Positions 11,062 through 22,100 of a DNA stretch of 64,000 nucleotides are shown here, in pieces. The notes beneath the pieces were generated by a model. It saw only the letters and a list, made by a program, of their open reading frames with translations, searched no databases and was not told the origin of the DNA. The position numbers were made by a program, and so were the translations under genes. Within the stretch, counting starts at the first letter, position 1. Each line of letters begins with the position of its first letter. The stretch lies in contig CM057338.1 in the NCBI GenBank assembly GCA_030015575.1, positions 776,191,864-776,255,863 on the forward strand, written 5' to 3'. The stretch is from Agapanthus africanus. Its lineage: Eukaryota > Streptophyta > Magnoliopsida > Asparagales > Amaryllidaceae.

Positions 11062-11436
11062 TTAGTACTGGTCCTCGACCCAGTTCTTGAAGACGTAGCA
11101 ATCCTCAATTGGATGGCTCACCATTCTGTGATAGGAGCAATAGTTGGGGTTGTTGACATCGCTGAGTTGCGGTGGACGCCGTGGGTCTGGTAATGTGATG
11201 AGTTTGTTACGCATTGCCAACTCAAATAGTTTCCTTGTCTTATTGCGGGGAAACGAGTAAGCGCGTCCTAGCCTTTCTTCGAGGGATAGACATGGACGTG
11301 CATTGTTTTGGCGAACTTCCTGTTTTGGGTTGCTCTGTTGTTGTTGAGTGTTAGCGACGAAGGCCGCTTTCCCTTTACCTTTGGCATTTCGAGGGTCCTT
11401 ATCTGAAGAAGAAGGCCCGTGGCTCGTCTGGTCCAT
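11062..11436 (-). pseudogene. Gypsy gag C-terminal part with zinc-like motif
   Basis: 124 residues: a Q/N-rich stretch, ARPCLSLEERLGRAYSFP, and near the end NYCSYHRMVSHPIEDCYVFK. The C-x2-H...H-x4-C pattern is characteristic of Tat/Ogre gag. It lies just downstream of the Retrotrans_gag core at 11505-11977 but in a different frame, so at least one frameshift separates them. Confidence 0.7.
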
Positions 11437-11504
11437 TTGGGCCAGTTTATCAATCAGACCCTAGAAGGTCGCGGGCTTGAAGAACGTCATGAACTAGGAC
11501 ACAG

Positions 11505-11977
11505 TCATTTGAGGATCAAGAGTCCCGATGAACATGCCCACGCAGGGGATTCTTGGATACGTTGTTCACACTTCGACCATAGGTTCCGCCACCGGATCGC
11601 GTATTGGACCCAGGTTTCTCTTGGATTTACCATGGCATTGGTTAATGCCGTGATTGGGGTGCGCTCACTTGCGCTGGTGAAACGCTGTATGAACAGCAGT
11701 TCCATTTCTGTGAATGTTCTCATAGAGTCATTTAGGAGCTCCGAGTACCATTCGAATGCTTTTTCTGACAGACTGCCAACGAACTGGCGAAGCAACAGTT
11801 TGTCGTTGCCTCCAGTGCTGCCGCATAAAACTCTGAACTACGCGACATGTTGGTGTGGGATGCATGTCCCCTTATATACATGGAACTTGGGGATCGTATA
11901 TCCCGGCGGGTATTTGATTTGTTCATACCATCCTGGATACGGTCACCCAGTTCTGATAATTTAGCCAGCCGCTTCAC
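11505..11977 (-). pseudogene. gag: Retrotrans_gag core (capsid) of the gypsy relic
   Basis: Two overlapping frames (11977-11732 and 11795-11505) together cover the gag capsid domain (PF03732-type). The start has the PSSMYI and RGHASHTNMS stretch, and the second frame has LRQFVGSLSEKAFEWYSELL followed by MRTFTEMELLFIQRFTSA and a VQYAIRWRNLW helix, the usual order of conserved positions. The frame change lies around 11735-11795. Capsid would form virus-like particles in the cytoplasm; this copy is disrupted. Confidence 0.8.
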
Positions 11978-12004
11978 TAGCTTGATGAGCTCGTATTTGT
12001 TGAG

Positions 12005-12571
12005 CTATATAGTCATCAAGAGCAGCCTTGGATATTGTTTCCTCCCAGCTGTTGATAAAGCCGGAAGAGGGTTTGATGTTTCCCCTCTGTCATCCTCGAT
12101 GATTATCGGCGGATCTTCGGCTGGAGGTTCTGGCTGGATCATCATTCCAACCATGTCCTGGAACAAAAGAGCCATATGCTTTATGTTAGCAGCTTGTTCT
12201 GTGGCCTCCTTGTCTTTTCTTTCAAGCACCCTTTGCAGAAACTCTGTATCGGTCTCCTGTTCTTGGCACTGTTCAGTTGCTGGATCCGAACATTCTTTCT
12301 GTCCGGTGAGTGCCACTATCTTGGTTAGAATTTCCTGGAGCTTTTGTTATTGTTCCTAAGCTTTTGTCAATGACCGAGTTTGCGGTTGATGACCCACGGA
12401 TGCACAGATTTCCTCTTTCCTAGAAGCCATGTAGACCGTATGCACGATCATGTCACCAGACTTGGGGCATTTGGGTCCATCGCCTTTGGAATTTGCCGCC
12501 GGCGGTAGGATTTTCTCTGGCCTCATCCTTTTGTGGGAGGTCGAAGTTGAAGGAATCGTTATGACAGGCAC
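12005..12571 (-). pseudogene. Gag N-terminal region with predicted coiled coil
   Basis: Two pieces in one frame (12571-12356 and 12316-12005) split by a stop. The second has a glutamate/glutamine-rich helix (EQCQEQETDTEFLQRVLERK continuing through a likely coiled coil) and then a proline-rich acidic stretch. Such coiled coils precede the capsid domain in Tat/Ogre gags. No specific domain recognised in the first piece. Confidence 0.55.
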
Positions 12572-12914
12572 CTTTTGTAGAAGAAGCCCCTCGTTGTATG
12601 ACGGAGGGATGATCTTTCTTTTTTCGAGCCTTCGATTTCTTTAGTTAGCGGGAGTAGTTTTCGTCGATCACAGAGTCCTGAACTTTTCTCCAAACTCTGT
12701 GAATTTGGGAGGAGATCCGTCGATAGGGTCGCTCCTGCTTTTCTTGCACAGGGACCTCAACTGGAGGAGGTGATTTCTTCAGTACCGCTGTGGGAGGGGG
12801 GGTTTGCGCACCCTCTTCAGCGGTTCAAAGTTTTCCCGGTTGGAACAGCAGCATCGACTTCCACCATTGGAGCTGGTGGGGTATGTCCAGAAAAACAGTT
12901 TCCCCCAGCTTTCC

Positions 12915-13514
12915 TCACTCGGTGCAGTGGCGGCATCGAGCGTGTCTTGCAGAAGGGACCGCCTCGGTTTCGGGAGTGGTTGCAGCTTGCCCCTGGTTTT
13001 GTTGAGGAGCTCCAGCAGTTGCTAGCCTGTTAAAGACAAACGTCCTTGGCAAGACGGTCAGCCTCTCGAAGAACGATCGCCTGACTGGTGAAGCACTTTT
13101 GGCGGCTTCATTTGCGGCAAGAATTTGGAAGGTTATCCTTTTCGGGGTAGCCCCTTCGGGAATCACGGACTTCTTTGCGGGCCCGCTTGAGCTTTGGCTC
13201 AGCCTATTAAAGACTGAGACCCCCTTTTTAGACGGCTCGTTGAGAGGAGCCATTGCGGTTGTCAGCCAGTGGAAGACCGACTTCTTGGGAATATCAGGTT
13301 GCGGCATTGAGGCACCGACACTCATTGGTGGGAGCATGGCCCCGAAGAACAATCCGGTAGTGGCTTGAGTTACTTGCCCCACCAGCATTGAAAAGATGGA
13401 GGCCGCGTTGGGCCCATAAGTCACTCCTCTAATTGGGGCGGAGCGGGAGTTGTTGTTGCAGGTTGTGCAATTGGAAGCTATCGATCTTTCTTCTGCACAG
13501 GAGAAAGACGCCAA
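12915..13514 (-). pseudogene. Gag N-terminal segment with repeated VFxRL peptide
   Basis: 199 residues starting about 90 bases from the primer-like site. It holds about five spaced copies of an S-V/F-F-x-R/W-L motif: SVFHWLT, SVFNRLS, ITFQILA, SFFERLT, FVFNRLA, mostly preceded by basic residues. Similar short motifs recur in gags of plant Tat/Ogre elements. No cellular role can be given. The gap to 12571 has further broken coding sequence. Confidence 0.55.
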
Positions 13515-13606
13515 ATCTTAGTACCTCGAATCCAAGGGCAACCATATCAAAACGCGATTTTGTTCACGAAACACGACACACGAAATGTGGAGTGGAAAGA
13601 GGAAAA

Positions 13607-13629
13607 GGTCCCACCGGGCGTGCCAGAAT
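13607..13629 (-). promoter_or_regulatory. Primer-binding-site-like sequence of the gypsy relic
   Basis: On the minus strand the block ATTCTGGCACGCCCGGTGGG, followed by ACC, stands directly after the LTR end (ACA at 13631). Sequences ending CCGGTGGGACC are common at this place in Tat-type elements. The tRNA is not assigned. Confidence 0.65.
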
Positions 13630-14300
13630 CTGTTTACCGACGAAAACAGAAACGAACCGAGATGGATTGTCTTGCCTGAATTTGGGGCCAGATATAATTT
13701 GGATTTATCCGTCCACCTCTCTGAAAATGCCAAGTTGATTTATGGCACCATATATCGGAGGTATAAACGGATGCGGCCGTTATAGCGTGACTTCGTCAGA
13801 TTCCCCCTCGTTTTGCGATAGGTTTTTGATTATGGGGACGCTTTTGCCTGCAGACGCAAGCCCCTGCAGTTAATTACGTTACAGCATCGCGATAACCATT
13901 TTCTTCTGCTCTAAAAGTTCACTTCGTGTCGTGTGTGTTTTTGTTTATTTTTGTTGCCCGTGAATTGTATATGGAGACTAGTTTCTGTCCTCGCCCGTAG
14001 AGCACGGACTTGTACAAATCCGTATATTTGAGATTTAGTTTTGGGTCAAGGATTTGGTTGACAAGGTCCACGTTGGTAGCTTGGTTTGCCAACGGGGATG
14101 AACTTAGGACACAGATCTCATATAAATGAGGTCCATCAGTTCACAGGATATTTGGGTTTGATCTAAGGTTTGTTAGTTATATTTGAGACTATGATCAACT
14201 TAGAAACAGTGAGCAAATAGGCTCGACTGATCATTAGATCATATATGAATAGCCCATGGATAGTATACGGCAGTCATTATGGAGACAGTCCGCAGGGCGA

Positions 14301-15090
14301 AACATATTAGTTTAAGAACGTCGCGGTCCATCATTCAACTTGCGCACACGTGTATTTGTTATGTGACGAAGCGAGCGATGTTGTATGGAATGTGCCCAAT
14401 TTAGGGCACGATCCGATTTGAGGCATGCATGTCAATTTGGAAGTACATCAACGAAATAAGTTGTTGGTCGTCGGGACCCGCCACCTCTCTAAAAACGTTG
14501 AGGAATTACAACGACATATATCAGAGGTGTGAAGAAATGTACCCTTAAACCAAATTCCGTACTTGAAGGAAAAGATTATAGTGGACCCAAGAATCGTTAG
14601 TCATATTTGATACTATAATTAACTTAGGAGATATGAAAGAAGATCTGTTTGGATATCAGTTTGGATATCAAAAACATAAGGTTAGCCAATTTAGACTAGG
14701 AATGGGTTGCCATGTTTGAGGCGAATATTTAGTTTAAGGACATTTCGGTCTATTATTACCGTATTAGGGGAGAATATTAGTTTAGGGACATTTCCGTCCA
14801 TCATCGTCCTGTGCGCACGTGTATTTGTTACGTGACAGAATGAAAAATGGAGATATGGAATGTGTCCAATTTGGGGCATGATCCGATTTGAGGCATGCAC
14901 GTCAATTTGAAAGTGCATTAAGAGCAGTTGTAGGTTGTCGGGACCCGTCACCTCTCTGAAGTCGTTGAGGAATTACTACGTCATATATCAGAGGTGTGAA
15001 GAGATGTACCCTTAAACTAAATCTCATGTTTGAGGGAAAAAGGCGGTTATTGTGGTCTTAAGAATTCTTGGTCATATATGAGACCTTGAT
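14301..15090. repeat. 470-bp direct duplication inside the gypsy LTR
   Basis: The block GATCCGATTTGAGGCATGCA begins at 14410 and again at 14880. Flanking text (ACGTGTATTTGTTA before, CATATATCAGAGGTGTGAAG after) repeats in the same order, with moderate divergence. A third partial start occurs near 14721. Confidence 0.8.
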
Positions 15091-17145
15091 TTGTTTTTGT
15101 TAAGGATACATTAGTCCAATTTGAGACTAAGATCCACTTAACATTTTAGGATCTTCTTTATTTAAGACCCAAAAACAGAGCATTTGAACTCAGTTGCAGG
15201 ACTTCAGCAACTTAGCCAATTTGGGCTATGGTATGCTTAGTCTCCTCTTTTTTTTAAGAAAAGTGCTAAGCACTTGTTTGGACTCTATTTATTCAGTCCC
15301 TCTTTTTTATGAAAAAGTGCTGAGCACTTGTATGAGTTCTGACGCACACATATGATCATGTGGAGCTTTCAGTCATGGGGATTGCCCAACAAGTGTTGAA
15401 CACTTTACTCCTTTTGTCTTTATATGGAGTGCTAGGCACTCTTTATGGCGTACACGTGGGGAGCACGTGAGGCGCTGGGCGCTGCCCAATGAGTGTTGAA
15501 CACTCAGCTATTTTGGGCTATTTATGGAGTGATAAGCACTCTTTTTTTCTTCATTTTTGCTGCGCACACGTGGGGAGCACGTGAGGTGCTAGGCTCTACC
15601 TAGTGGGTGCTAAGCAATCTTCCCTTCTGTGGTGCCCATGTGCGGAACACGTGCGACGTTGGGCGCTGCCTAGTGAATGCTAAGCACTCTTCTCTTCTGT
15701 GGCACCCACATGAGGAACACGTGTGGCGCTGCCCAGTAAGTGCTAAGCACTCTTCTCTTTTGTGGCGCCCACATGAGGAACACGTGCGGCGCTAGGCGCT
15801 GAATTCTTTTCTTCTCTGCTGATAGCATATTTGACTATTAATGATCAATAGGATCTTTGTTTTGTAGATCTATGATCAAGCTTCATTTTTAAGAACCAAG
15901 TTCTTTTACGAGAACTATGTTTCTCTTATATGCTTTGTTTTGAGGAATTCAATTCCTAGTTCTTTCCTGAATTTTTGATTCTCAAGAACAAGTTCTTCCC
16001 GATGAGAATTAAATTCCCAACTTGTGGGAGACTTGTCTTGTGGATCTCAAATCCAGAGAAAGAACTAAGTTCTTTTAAAAATGTTAAACCCTTCAATAGG
16101 TAAATGGGATGTTTTGATCTCTATTTTTTTTTATTTACCTAGAATTTTGAAGAGGGAGATCTTCTTCCTTGAGAATTTAATTATCTGTTCATTTTGAAGC
16201 TTTATGTTCTTTTTCTTAGAAGCTTATGGTGCGCTCCTCTCTTTTAGATTTAATCTCCTTACTCCTATATATAGGAGAAGAGAAAAAATCAATTTGTTGA
16301 GAAAATCTCTCATTGAGAGATCATGATTGATTTCATGATCTTTTAGATCAATCGGTGAATTTTATTTACCGTTGAATTTTTAATCCAAAAGCTCTCTGTT
16401 TAACAGAGAAGATTTATTATTTGCTTAACAAGATTAGAAAATATTTTTTTAAGATAGAATTTTATTATATCAGATGAATGTCTTGTTAGTTTAATAAGAT
16501 TAGAATTTTATTCTATCATATGAATATCTTGTTAGTTTAACAAGATTAGAATTTTATTCTATCATATGAATATCTTATTGGTTTAACAAGATTAGGAAAT
16601 ATTTTCCTAACCATAAAATTTAATTCTGTTTAACAGAGAAGATCTCTCTTAATTTAGGAAGATCGGGGAAATATTTTCCATATAGAATTTAATTCTATCA
16701 TTGGATCTTTGATCCAACAGAGAATATCTTCTGTATTTATAAAGATTAGAAGAATATTTTCCCCTAATAGAATTTAATTTTATCATTTGATGATTTATTG
16801 TCACCATTGGATATTTGATTCAACGTCTCTATTTAACAAAGAATATCCCAGATTTTAAGGAAATATCCCCCAATGTAGAATTTAATTCTACCTTCTTTAA
16901 TTTGGGCGTTGATGCTCACGTGCTATGCACGTGGGCGCCGCCTAAGAATTTAATTCTTTTATAAATAGTCACTCTCGTGCTTTGCACGCCGGCACTCACG
17001 TGTGTTCCACATGAGCCGCCACTATAGGATTTGATCCTAACAAAAGCTGACGCTGGCGTTCACGTGGGAAACACGTGAGGCGCTCAAGGATTTAAACCTA
17101 CCTGAGCGGTACCTACACGCTTTGCTGTGGGTGCACGTGTTTAAC
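14343..17145. promoter_or_regulatory. Cluster of CACGTG (G-box) palindromes and short stem motifs
   Basis: About fifteen CACGTG hexamers were counted by eye, densest at 15455-15785 and 16915-17135, often as pairs about 11 bases apart within GCGC-rich context. They alternate with GTGCTAAGCAC and GTGTTGAACAC stems. CACGTG is the core site of plant bHLH and bZIP factors. In minus orientation this falls in U3 of the LTR, where the promoter would be. Confidence 0.65.
16437..16600. repeat. 46-bp AT-rich tandem repeats
   Basis: TCTTGTTAGTTTAAnAAGAT recurs at 16481 and 16527, with a diverged copy at 16573, period 46. Located in the gypsy LTR. Confidence 0.75.
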
Positions 17146-17639
17146 ACGTAGAGGTTTCCCTTTATTTTTATAAGGGAACGATAACTTTTGAGACAAAATT
17201 TTTGGCGGGAACATCTCCTTACGTTGCTTTCTTTTTCTGTTTGACAAGTTCAAAATTGCAAAATGGTTCCAAAATATTTTCAGATTTTCAACAGTCCAAA
17301 ATGGCTATTCTTTTAATCTTTTTGGCCTTGATCTCCCTTGAGCTCCACGCACCCTTTGATCTTTATGTTGCCTTCATCTTGTTCTGTGCTTATCTGAGAC
17401 ATGAATGGCCGCTATTATTCGTCTTGTCTCTTGAACTGGTAAGCGGCACTTGACGAGTGTGGATGACCGGAACCCGGATTTTATCTGTTTATGGCAGATA
17501 TTCTGGATTTTGTTATAACTGTGGAGATTTTGCATGATTTGCATTATTTTGAACTAGGAACCTGTAATCTGTAATTATGTAGCAGACACGGATCAAAAAC
17601 ACCAAGCTATAAACAAACGAGCAGAAGAATGGGTAGGAT

Positions 17640-18185
17640 TAAATGCAATTTTCTGGTGTGAATAGCGGTCTATTGTCCCTTCTCTATCAGTCACGAGCGA
17701 TCAAATACTCCTCATCATGGGATTGCTCATCTTAAGCTTCTTCAGTCGATGGTGAAGTAGAGATCTCCTGCGAACCCGAGCTATCACCGACCTCAATATC
17801 AACTATCGGCTCATCCTTCTTCGAATCGTCTTCAACTGAAGATTCCTTGGTGTTCGACTTCAACATAGAAGATTCATCGAACGCCACATCTCTGCTAATC
17901 GTAAATTTAGATGACTTTGGATCCGAACACCACAACCTATGAACCTTCACACCCGTAGCATAACCAAGAAATATGTATTTCTTTGCTCGAAAATCTAACT
18001 TGCCTTCACGGCAATGTGCATAAGCGGGGCAACCAAACACCTTAAGTGTCGAATAATTGGTTTATTTTCCCGACCATACCTGCTCCGGTGTCTTACAATC
18101 TAGCGATCTATGAGATGACCAATTCACAATATAATACACCATATTTACTGCCTCTACCCAAAACTCCTTTCTGAGCCCTACGTTG
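17640..18185 (-). pseudogene. Tork-like integrase C-terminal piece
   Basis: Starts at the insertion point with LRKEFWVEAVNMVYYIVN, then FGCPAYAH, KLDFRAKKYIFLGYATG and a SRDVAFDESSML stretch, the standard C-terminal part of Copia integrase, followed by an acidic linker. A stop at 18058-18060 region breaks the frame upstream of the longest open part (18040-17732), and stops follow after IARD near 17695. Sequence resembling the start of reverse transcriptase is not seen further left, so the element is truncated by the neighbouring gypsy LTR. Confidence 0.85.
18181..18185. repeat. Target-site duplication CGTTG of element 3 (left)
   Basis: CGTTG directly precedes the 5' LTR; the matching copy is 54972-54976 after the 3' LTR. 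Both flanks are Tork-like coding sequence. Confidence 0.95.
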
Positions 18186-20147
18186 TGTTATTTGTGTATA
18201 TTCCCTAGAGGCCATTATTGTACATATGATGTATATTATAGTGGATGCTTGGATATATATAGAGAGGACTTTCTTGCTCGATATGATAGTATGCTATCTG
18301 GTTGCACTTTGTCTTAACATGTTGACTTGTATTGGTTTACTGTCTTACTCTCACATGTTGATAAAGCCCTTTTGGATGTGTACTTGACTACTAGAACTAT
18401 GATGAGATCATACTAGTGGGGCCGGGGTAGTCAACGAGTACATCCTATAACTATTCCTAGTCGAGGGTGTATCGAGACAGGGCATCGATACACCAGAGTA
18501 GACTAGCGTATACGCATCTTGACCCATATGATGGGCGATGGATGATCCCATATCCATTGGTGTTTGACATCAAAGATGGTGTACGGGTGCTCAGTAGAGA
18601 CTGGGTACACTGAACGGACTCGCCGAGAACTCCTAGATGGATTTATACCTATCGTCAGATAGCAGTTCTCCGGTGACGCTGGTACAGGTTAGTCTGTAGA
18701 CCCGAGATCGTCATAGAGTCTTGTGTGATTCCCACTGTGCTTTGATTTCCACCTTAGCACGTCAAAGAGGGCGTCCAAAACGGTGGCTTTTGGGTATAGT
18801 CCCGAATCACATGGAGGCAATGAGCGATAGGAGGGGTTTCGTCTCTCCCGGTATGGGGAGTTGATGTTGTGCTGTGTTAGATTGGCTATAACTAGAAGTC
18901 CCTGGCCAGGGCTGATATGGAGTGCTACCGGTAAGAGTTATCAGTAGTTTCTCGACCTGTTATGAGGCTCACATCGACACGACTTATCGGTTACTGGGGT
19001 CTGACGTTCACCAACCCTAGACTTGATATGCGACATATCAGACGAAGAGATCGGACTGTACAGGAGTGCTACTGATTGGATTCACAGGAGAATGTACAGA
19101 CTTGCTTGTTGATCTTCTGATCGCTTAATACCTGGGTGGCTGTTACTTTTAGCTGACCGCTTGCAGCTTGTGGGTGTTTGATATGATCATCACCTACTGC
19201 CGGCGTGTTGATAATTCTTCAGAGTCCTACACAGAGGTTTCCTGGCTCAGGCAAAACAGAGTAGGAGCACATATGTGATATGTGCAGGACCGAGACTAAT
19301 ACGATATGAGATACCGTATTCGATTCTCGCGATATATGATATCGGCCGGGTATATTTGATATAGCTGGGTCATTGGATCAAGTGTTGATTCAATGAAATG
19401 ATACTTGTTATATTAGTCGGTTATATATAATATAGCCGGGTTATCGGATCAAGTGTTGATTCGATAATTTAATGTATAATTATATATGAGATATATTACG
19501 TTACATTAACTAATATGTGATATATAATAATTATATATAATATAGCTCGCTTTATTGATTCTTTTTCTTACTTGGATAATACATTGATGTATATGCGATA
19601 TATGTTAATTGTATTATTTTCTTTTGTTACATTATATATATTATATATGTGATATATAATATTGTAACATGTTTGGTTAAAATTGCAACTAGGGTTTATG
19701 AGACTTGAACCATGCTAGGGTTAGATTTGGGTTTATAATTATTATTAAAGAAATACAAATAATGGTGGAATTATTCATGGTTGATATTTTGTTGGAAGCT
19801 TGTAGGCTTCTTTGACTTTGTCCACGATGTTTGTCTTCCTTAAGATATTTGTTGACCTAACTCTAACCATAGCAAATGGTTAAGTCTTTACAAGGGTTAA
19901 GGATCTCACCCTTAACCCATGGTTGCAATTCTAACAATACAGCAATTCATTATTCATCACAAAAGCTTTCTTCTTCTTCTTCCTCCTTGAAAAAAAAGCT
20001 TTCTAGCTTTTTGTATTGTGATAATTTAAAGTTAGAAATTGAAAACAAAAGAAAGCAAAATTCCTACTTCATCATCCTCATCTATTCTATCCACTTAGAT
20101 TAGGGTGTTCACTTCACTAACACCTCATTAGAGAAGTGTGAGCTTGG
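18186..20147 (+). repeat. 5' LTR of element 3, first part
   Basis: 1962 bp aligning with 52721-54653 of the 3' LTR. It ends at AGCTTGG, where the CACTA begins; the last three bases TGG are the CACTA target. The plus-strand open frame at 19876 is LTR text shared with the 3' LTR and is not a gene. Confidence 0.94.
20145..20147. repeat. Target-site duplication TGG of the CACTA transposon
   Basis: TGG before the CACTA start, repeated at 46465-46467 after its end. The uninterrupted 3' LTR has a single TGG at 54651-54653. A 3-bp duplication is the CACTA hallmark. Confidence 0.95.
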
Positions 20148-20370
20148 CACTACTAAAATAGGGGGTTACCTTTACGGATATTGAAATCCGTAGGGGCAGA
20201 TTTATTTTGGCCCTATGGATTAGTCCGTAAGGCCAGACAGTTTCCCCTACGGTCCAAGACGTTTAATTTAAAAATATTAAATCTTAATTTGTTGTTTACC
20301 CCTACGGATCCGCAAACCAAGGACCTACGGACAAATCTGTAGGGGCATCTAAATATGGATTTAATAGAAA
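20148..20370 (+). repeat. Left terminus and subterminal repeats of the CACTA
   Basis: The terminal repeat is followed by several copies of a CCTACGGAT-type motif in both orientations (for example near 20175, 20190, 20228, 20300 and 20330). In En/Spm the subterminal repeats bind the TnpA-class protein, which brings the ends together. The matching right-end array is 45895-46455. Confidence 0.88.
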
Positions 20371-20383
20371 AGGCACATAATTT

Positions 20384-20589
20384 CCCAACGCGCTGATTAT
20401 CTCTCCTCTCTCTCGCTCGAGCGCGCGAAACCTCCCAAATCCCCTTTTATCGTCGCCGCATCGCCGATCTCGTCGCCGATCTCACCGATCTCGCCGCCGT
20501 TCTCTTTCTCTCTCGTTCTCAATCGCGTTCCCGATCTCGTCGCCGTTCTTCCTTGTCGCCGATTGTCGATTGTCTCCTCCACCGAACAG
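20384..20589 (+). promoter_or_regulatory. Putative transcribed 5' leader of the CACTA genes with splice donor
   Basis: A GC-rich, CT-rich stretch with several CGCCGATCTCGTCGCCG-like repeats, unlike the AT-rich surroundings, ending CCGAACAG|GTAAGTAATT, a strong plant 5' splice site (intron from 20590). In CACTA elements the promoter and first exon lie just inside the left end. No TATA box was identified with confidence. The start of transcription is not determined. Confidence 0.5.
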
Positions 20590-20631
20590 GTAAGTAATTA
20601 AATCTTCAATTAAAGAAATTTTTGATTATTT

Positions 20632-20851
20632 TAGGGGTTGGGGTTGGGGTTGGGGTTGCGGTTGGGTTTCGTCTAGGGTTGCTGTTGGGGTTGGGTTCGG
20701 CTAGGGTTGCGGTTGGGGTTGGGGTTAGGGTTAGGGTTGGGGCTGGGGCTGGTGCTGGTGCTAGGGTTGCGGTTGGGGTGAGGGTTGGGGTTAGGGTTGG
20801 GGTTCGGCTGGGGCTGGGGCTGGGGCTGGGGCTGGGGTTAGGGTTAGGGCT
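20632..20851 (+). repeat. G-rich telomere-like hexamer tract
   Basis: About 220 bases of GGGGTT, GGGTTA, GGTTGC and GGGGCT units on the plus strand, lying about 40 bases inside the first intron. It resembles telomere-type repeats but is irregular and is not the plant TTTAGGG repeat. The many G3-4 runs could form G-quadruplexes. The valine/glycine open frame over it is a repeat shadow. Confidence 0.85.
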
Positions 20852-20911
20852 AATGAGATATTGATGGAGGGAAATGGAGTGGATGAGGGACCAGAGAAAT
20901 CCATAGAATCG

Positions 20912-22100
20912 GTGAGTATATAATTCACTGCTCTCATACCATAAAAGGAGGCAATATTATTTCTCTATTTCTTAATTCTTAAAATGACATAGATTACACC
21001 TTTTGATACAATTACAAAGGCACCATCCAATATAAAGAAGTTACAACAACACTATCTTATCTAACTTCATTCATGATCTTACATGAGATAGAATAACTTA
21101 GTTATATTTTCAAACAATTATAGCTATATTTTTCAGTTGTAGAATTTTAAACTAGTTAATAAATAGGCAAGATATCGTTAAGTAACTTATACGGTTCGAA
21201 GTTCAGCCGTAGACTTCGAGACTAGTTGATGCGCAAGTAAAACATTGCAATATTTGAGGGAAGTAAACAGCATGAAAACAATGGATCTTGCTTAAGATGC
21301 TAAAAGTTCATAGGAATCGAAAAACATGGACCTGCCGTAAGCGAGTCTCTGTGGTGTCGTCCTCTCTTCACTGACATGCACACATACACGCAGGGCCTAA
21401 TACATAAATTTGCACTTTCATTCTCTCTATGGACACATGCACCACACATGCACGCATACACACGACCTAATACATAAATATGCACTGTCCTCTCTACATA
21501 GACATGCACACACACATGCATGCATACACACAGGGCCTAAGACAAATATAAAACAAAAAAAAACATCATATTTCAATACCTTTTTACGTATGTATCAAAT
21601 ACTTGCAAAGTTGATTTGCTGTCGATACGGAACATTTTCTATCCGTATATCATTAGATAAATAGAAAGGAAGAAAGTTCGATATGTATGTGCTACTCCAT
21701 GAAGGTCAATTGAACAGTGTCGGTGGTTATAAAAAAATAATGAAGAATTGAATTTTGATTGCCACATGGCAAGAGAAAACTTTTCTGACACCGTGTACCC
21801 AATTTTCCCATACACACCCCTTCACACATGAAGGTTGGCAGAAGATGTTTTTCTGGTAATATCTTCAGCATCATCGAGACTTAATTGCATTTGAAAGGAG
21901 GATATATATTCTTTCAACTTGAATTTATATTATATTCATCTTGTTTATTGATTTCTTTTCTATGTTGAAGGTATGTATCTCAATCTCAAGTCTAATGCAT
22001 CTTAGTTCTTTAATGCTCAATTCTTCATATATCTTATTCTTAAGTTGCAATTTGCAAGTAACTAAGCAAGTATTATTTCATAAGTTTAAAATCATGTTAC
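20912..22100 (+). other. CACTA first intron, mostly featureless
   Basis: No coding or structural feature is supported except 70-bp CA-rich tandem repeats at about 21366-21540 (CCTAATACATAAAT recurs at 21396 and 21466, and CCTAA again at 21536). A possible tiny exon with ATGGAGGGAAATGG and a donor-like GTGAGT lies near 20862-20912, unproven. Confidence 0.5.

Larger units (their letters stand above)
9394..17588 (-). mobile_element. Tat/Ogre-like Ty3/gypsy relic with polymerase core deleted
   Basis: A minus-strand element: a long LTR at about 13631-17588, a primer-site-like sequence at 13607-13629, a degenerate gag (10034-13514) and the integrase C-terminal tail (9477-10001). Protease, reverse transcriptase, RNase H and the integrase catalytic core are absent between gag and the tail. 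The 3' LTR would lie left of the window, beyond element 1, which inserted just after the pol stop. The right boundary is set at TGTAGCAGACA (ends CA at 17588) and is uncertain. Tat/Ogre assignment rests on the gag motif YCxYHR..HPxxxC and the integrase tail, from family knowledge. Confidence 0.75.
13631..17588 (-). repeat. 5' LTR of the gypsy relic, about 4 kb
   Basis: Non-coding sequence between the primer-like site and the Tork-like fragment, plus-strand start TGTTTACCGACG, probable end GCAGACA at 17588. No reading frame is supportable. It contains a 470-bp direct duplication, a cluster of CACGTG palindromes with short inverted repeats, and 46-bp tandem repeats. The partner LTR is outside the window, so the far boundary is an inference from the TG...CA rule. 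Confidence 0.65.

Noticed and set aside
18186-20147. 18186-20147 as a solo LTR with its own element lost
   Set aside because: Continuation after the CACTA at 46468 and matching CGTTG flanks show it is the 5' LTR of element 3.
20632-20851. Interstitial telomere
   Set aside because: Units are irregular and not the plant TTTAGGG repeat, so a chromosome-fusion relic is not supported.
20622-20864. 80-residue Val/Gly/Leu open frame
   Set aside because: Created by the G-rich hexamer tract; no start context or similarity.
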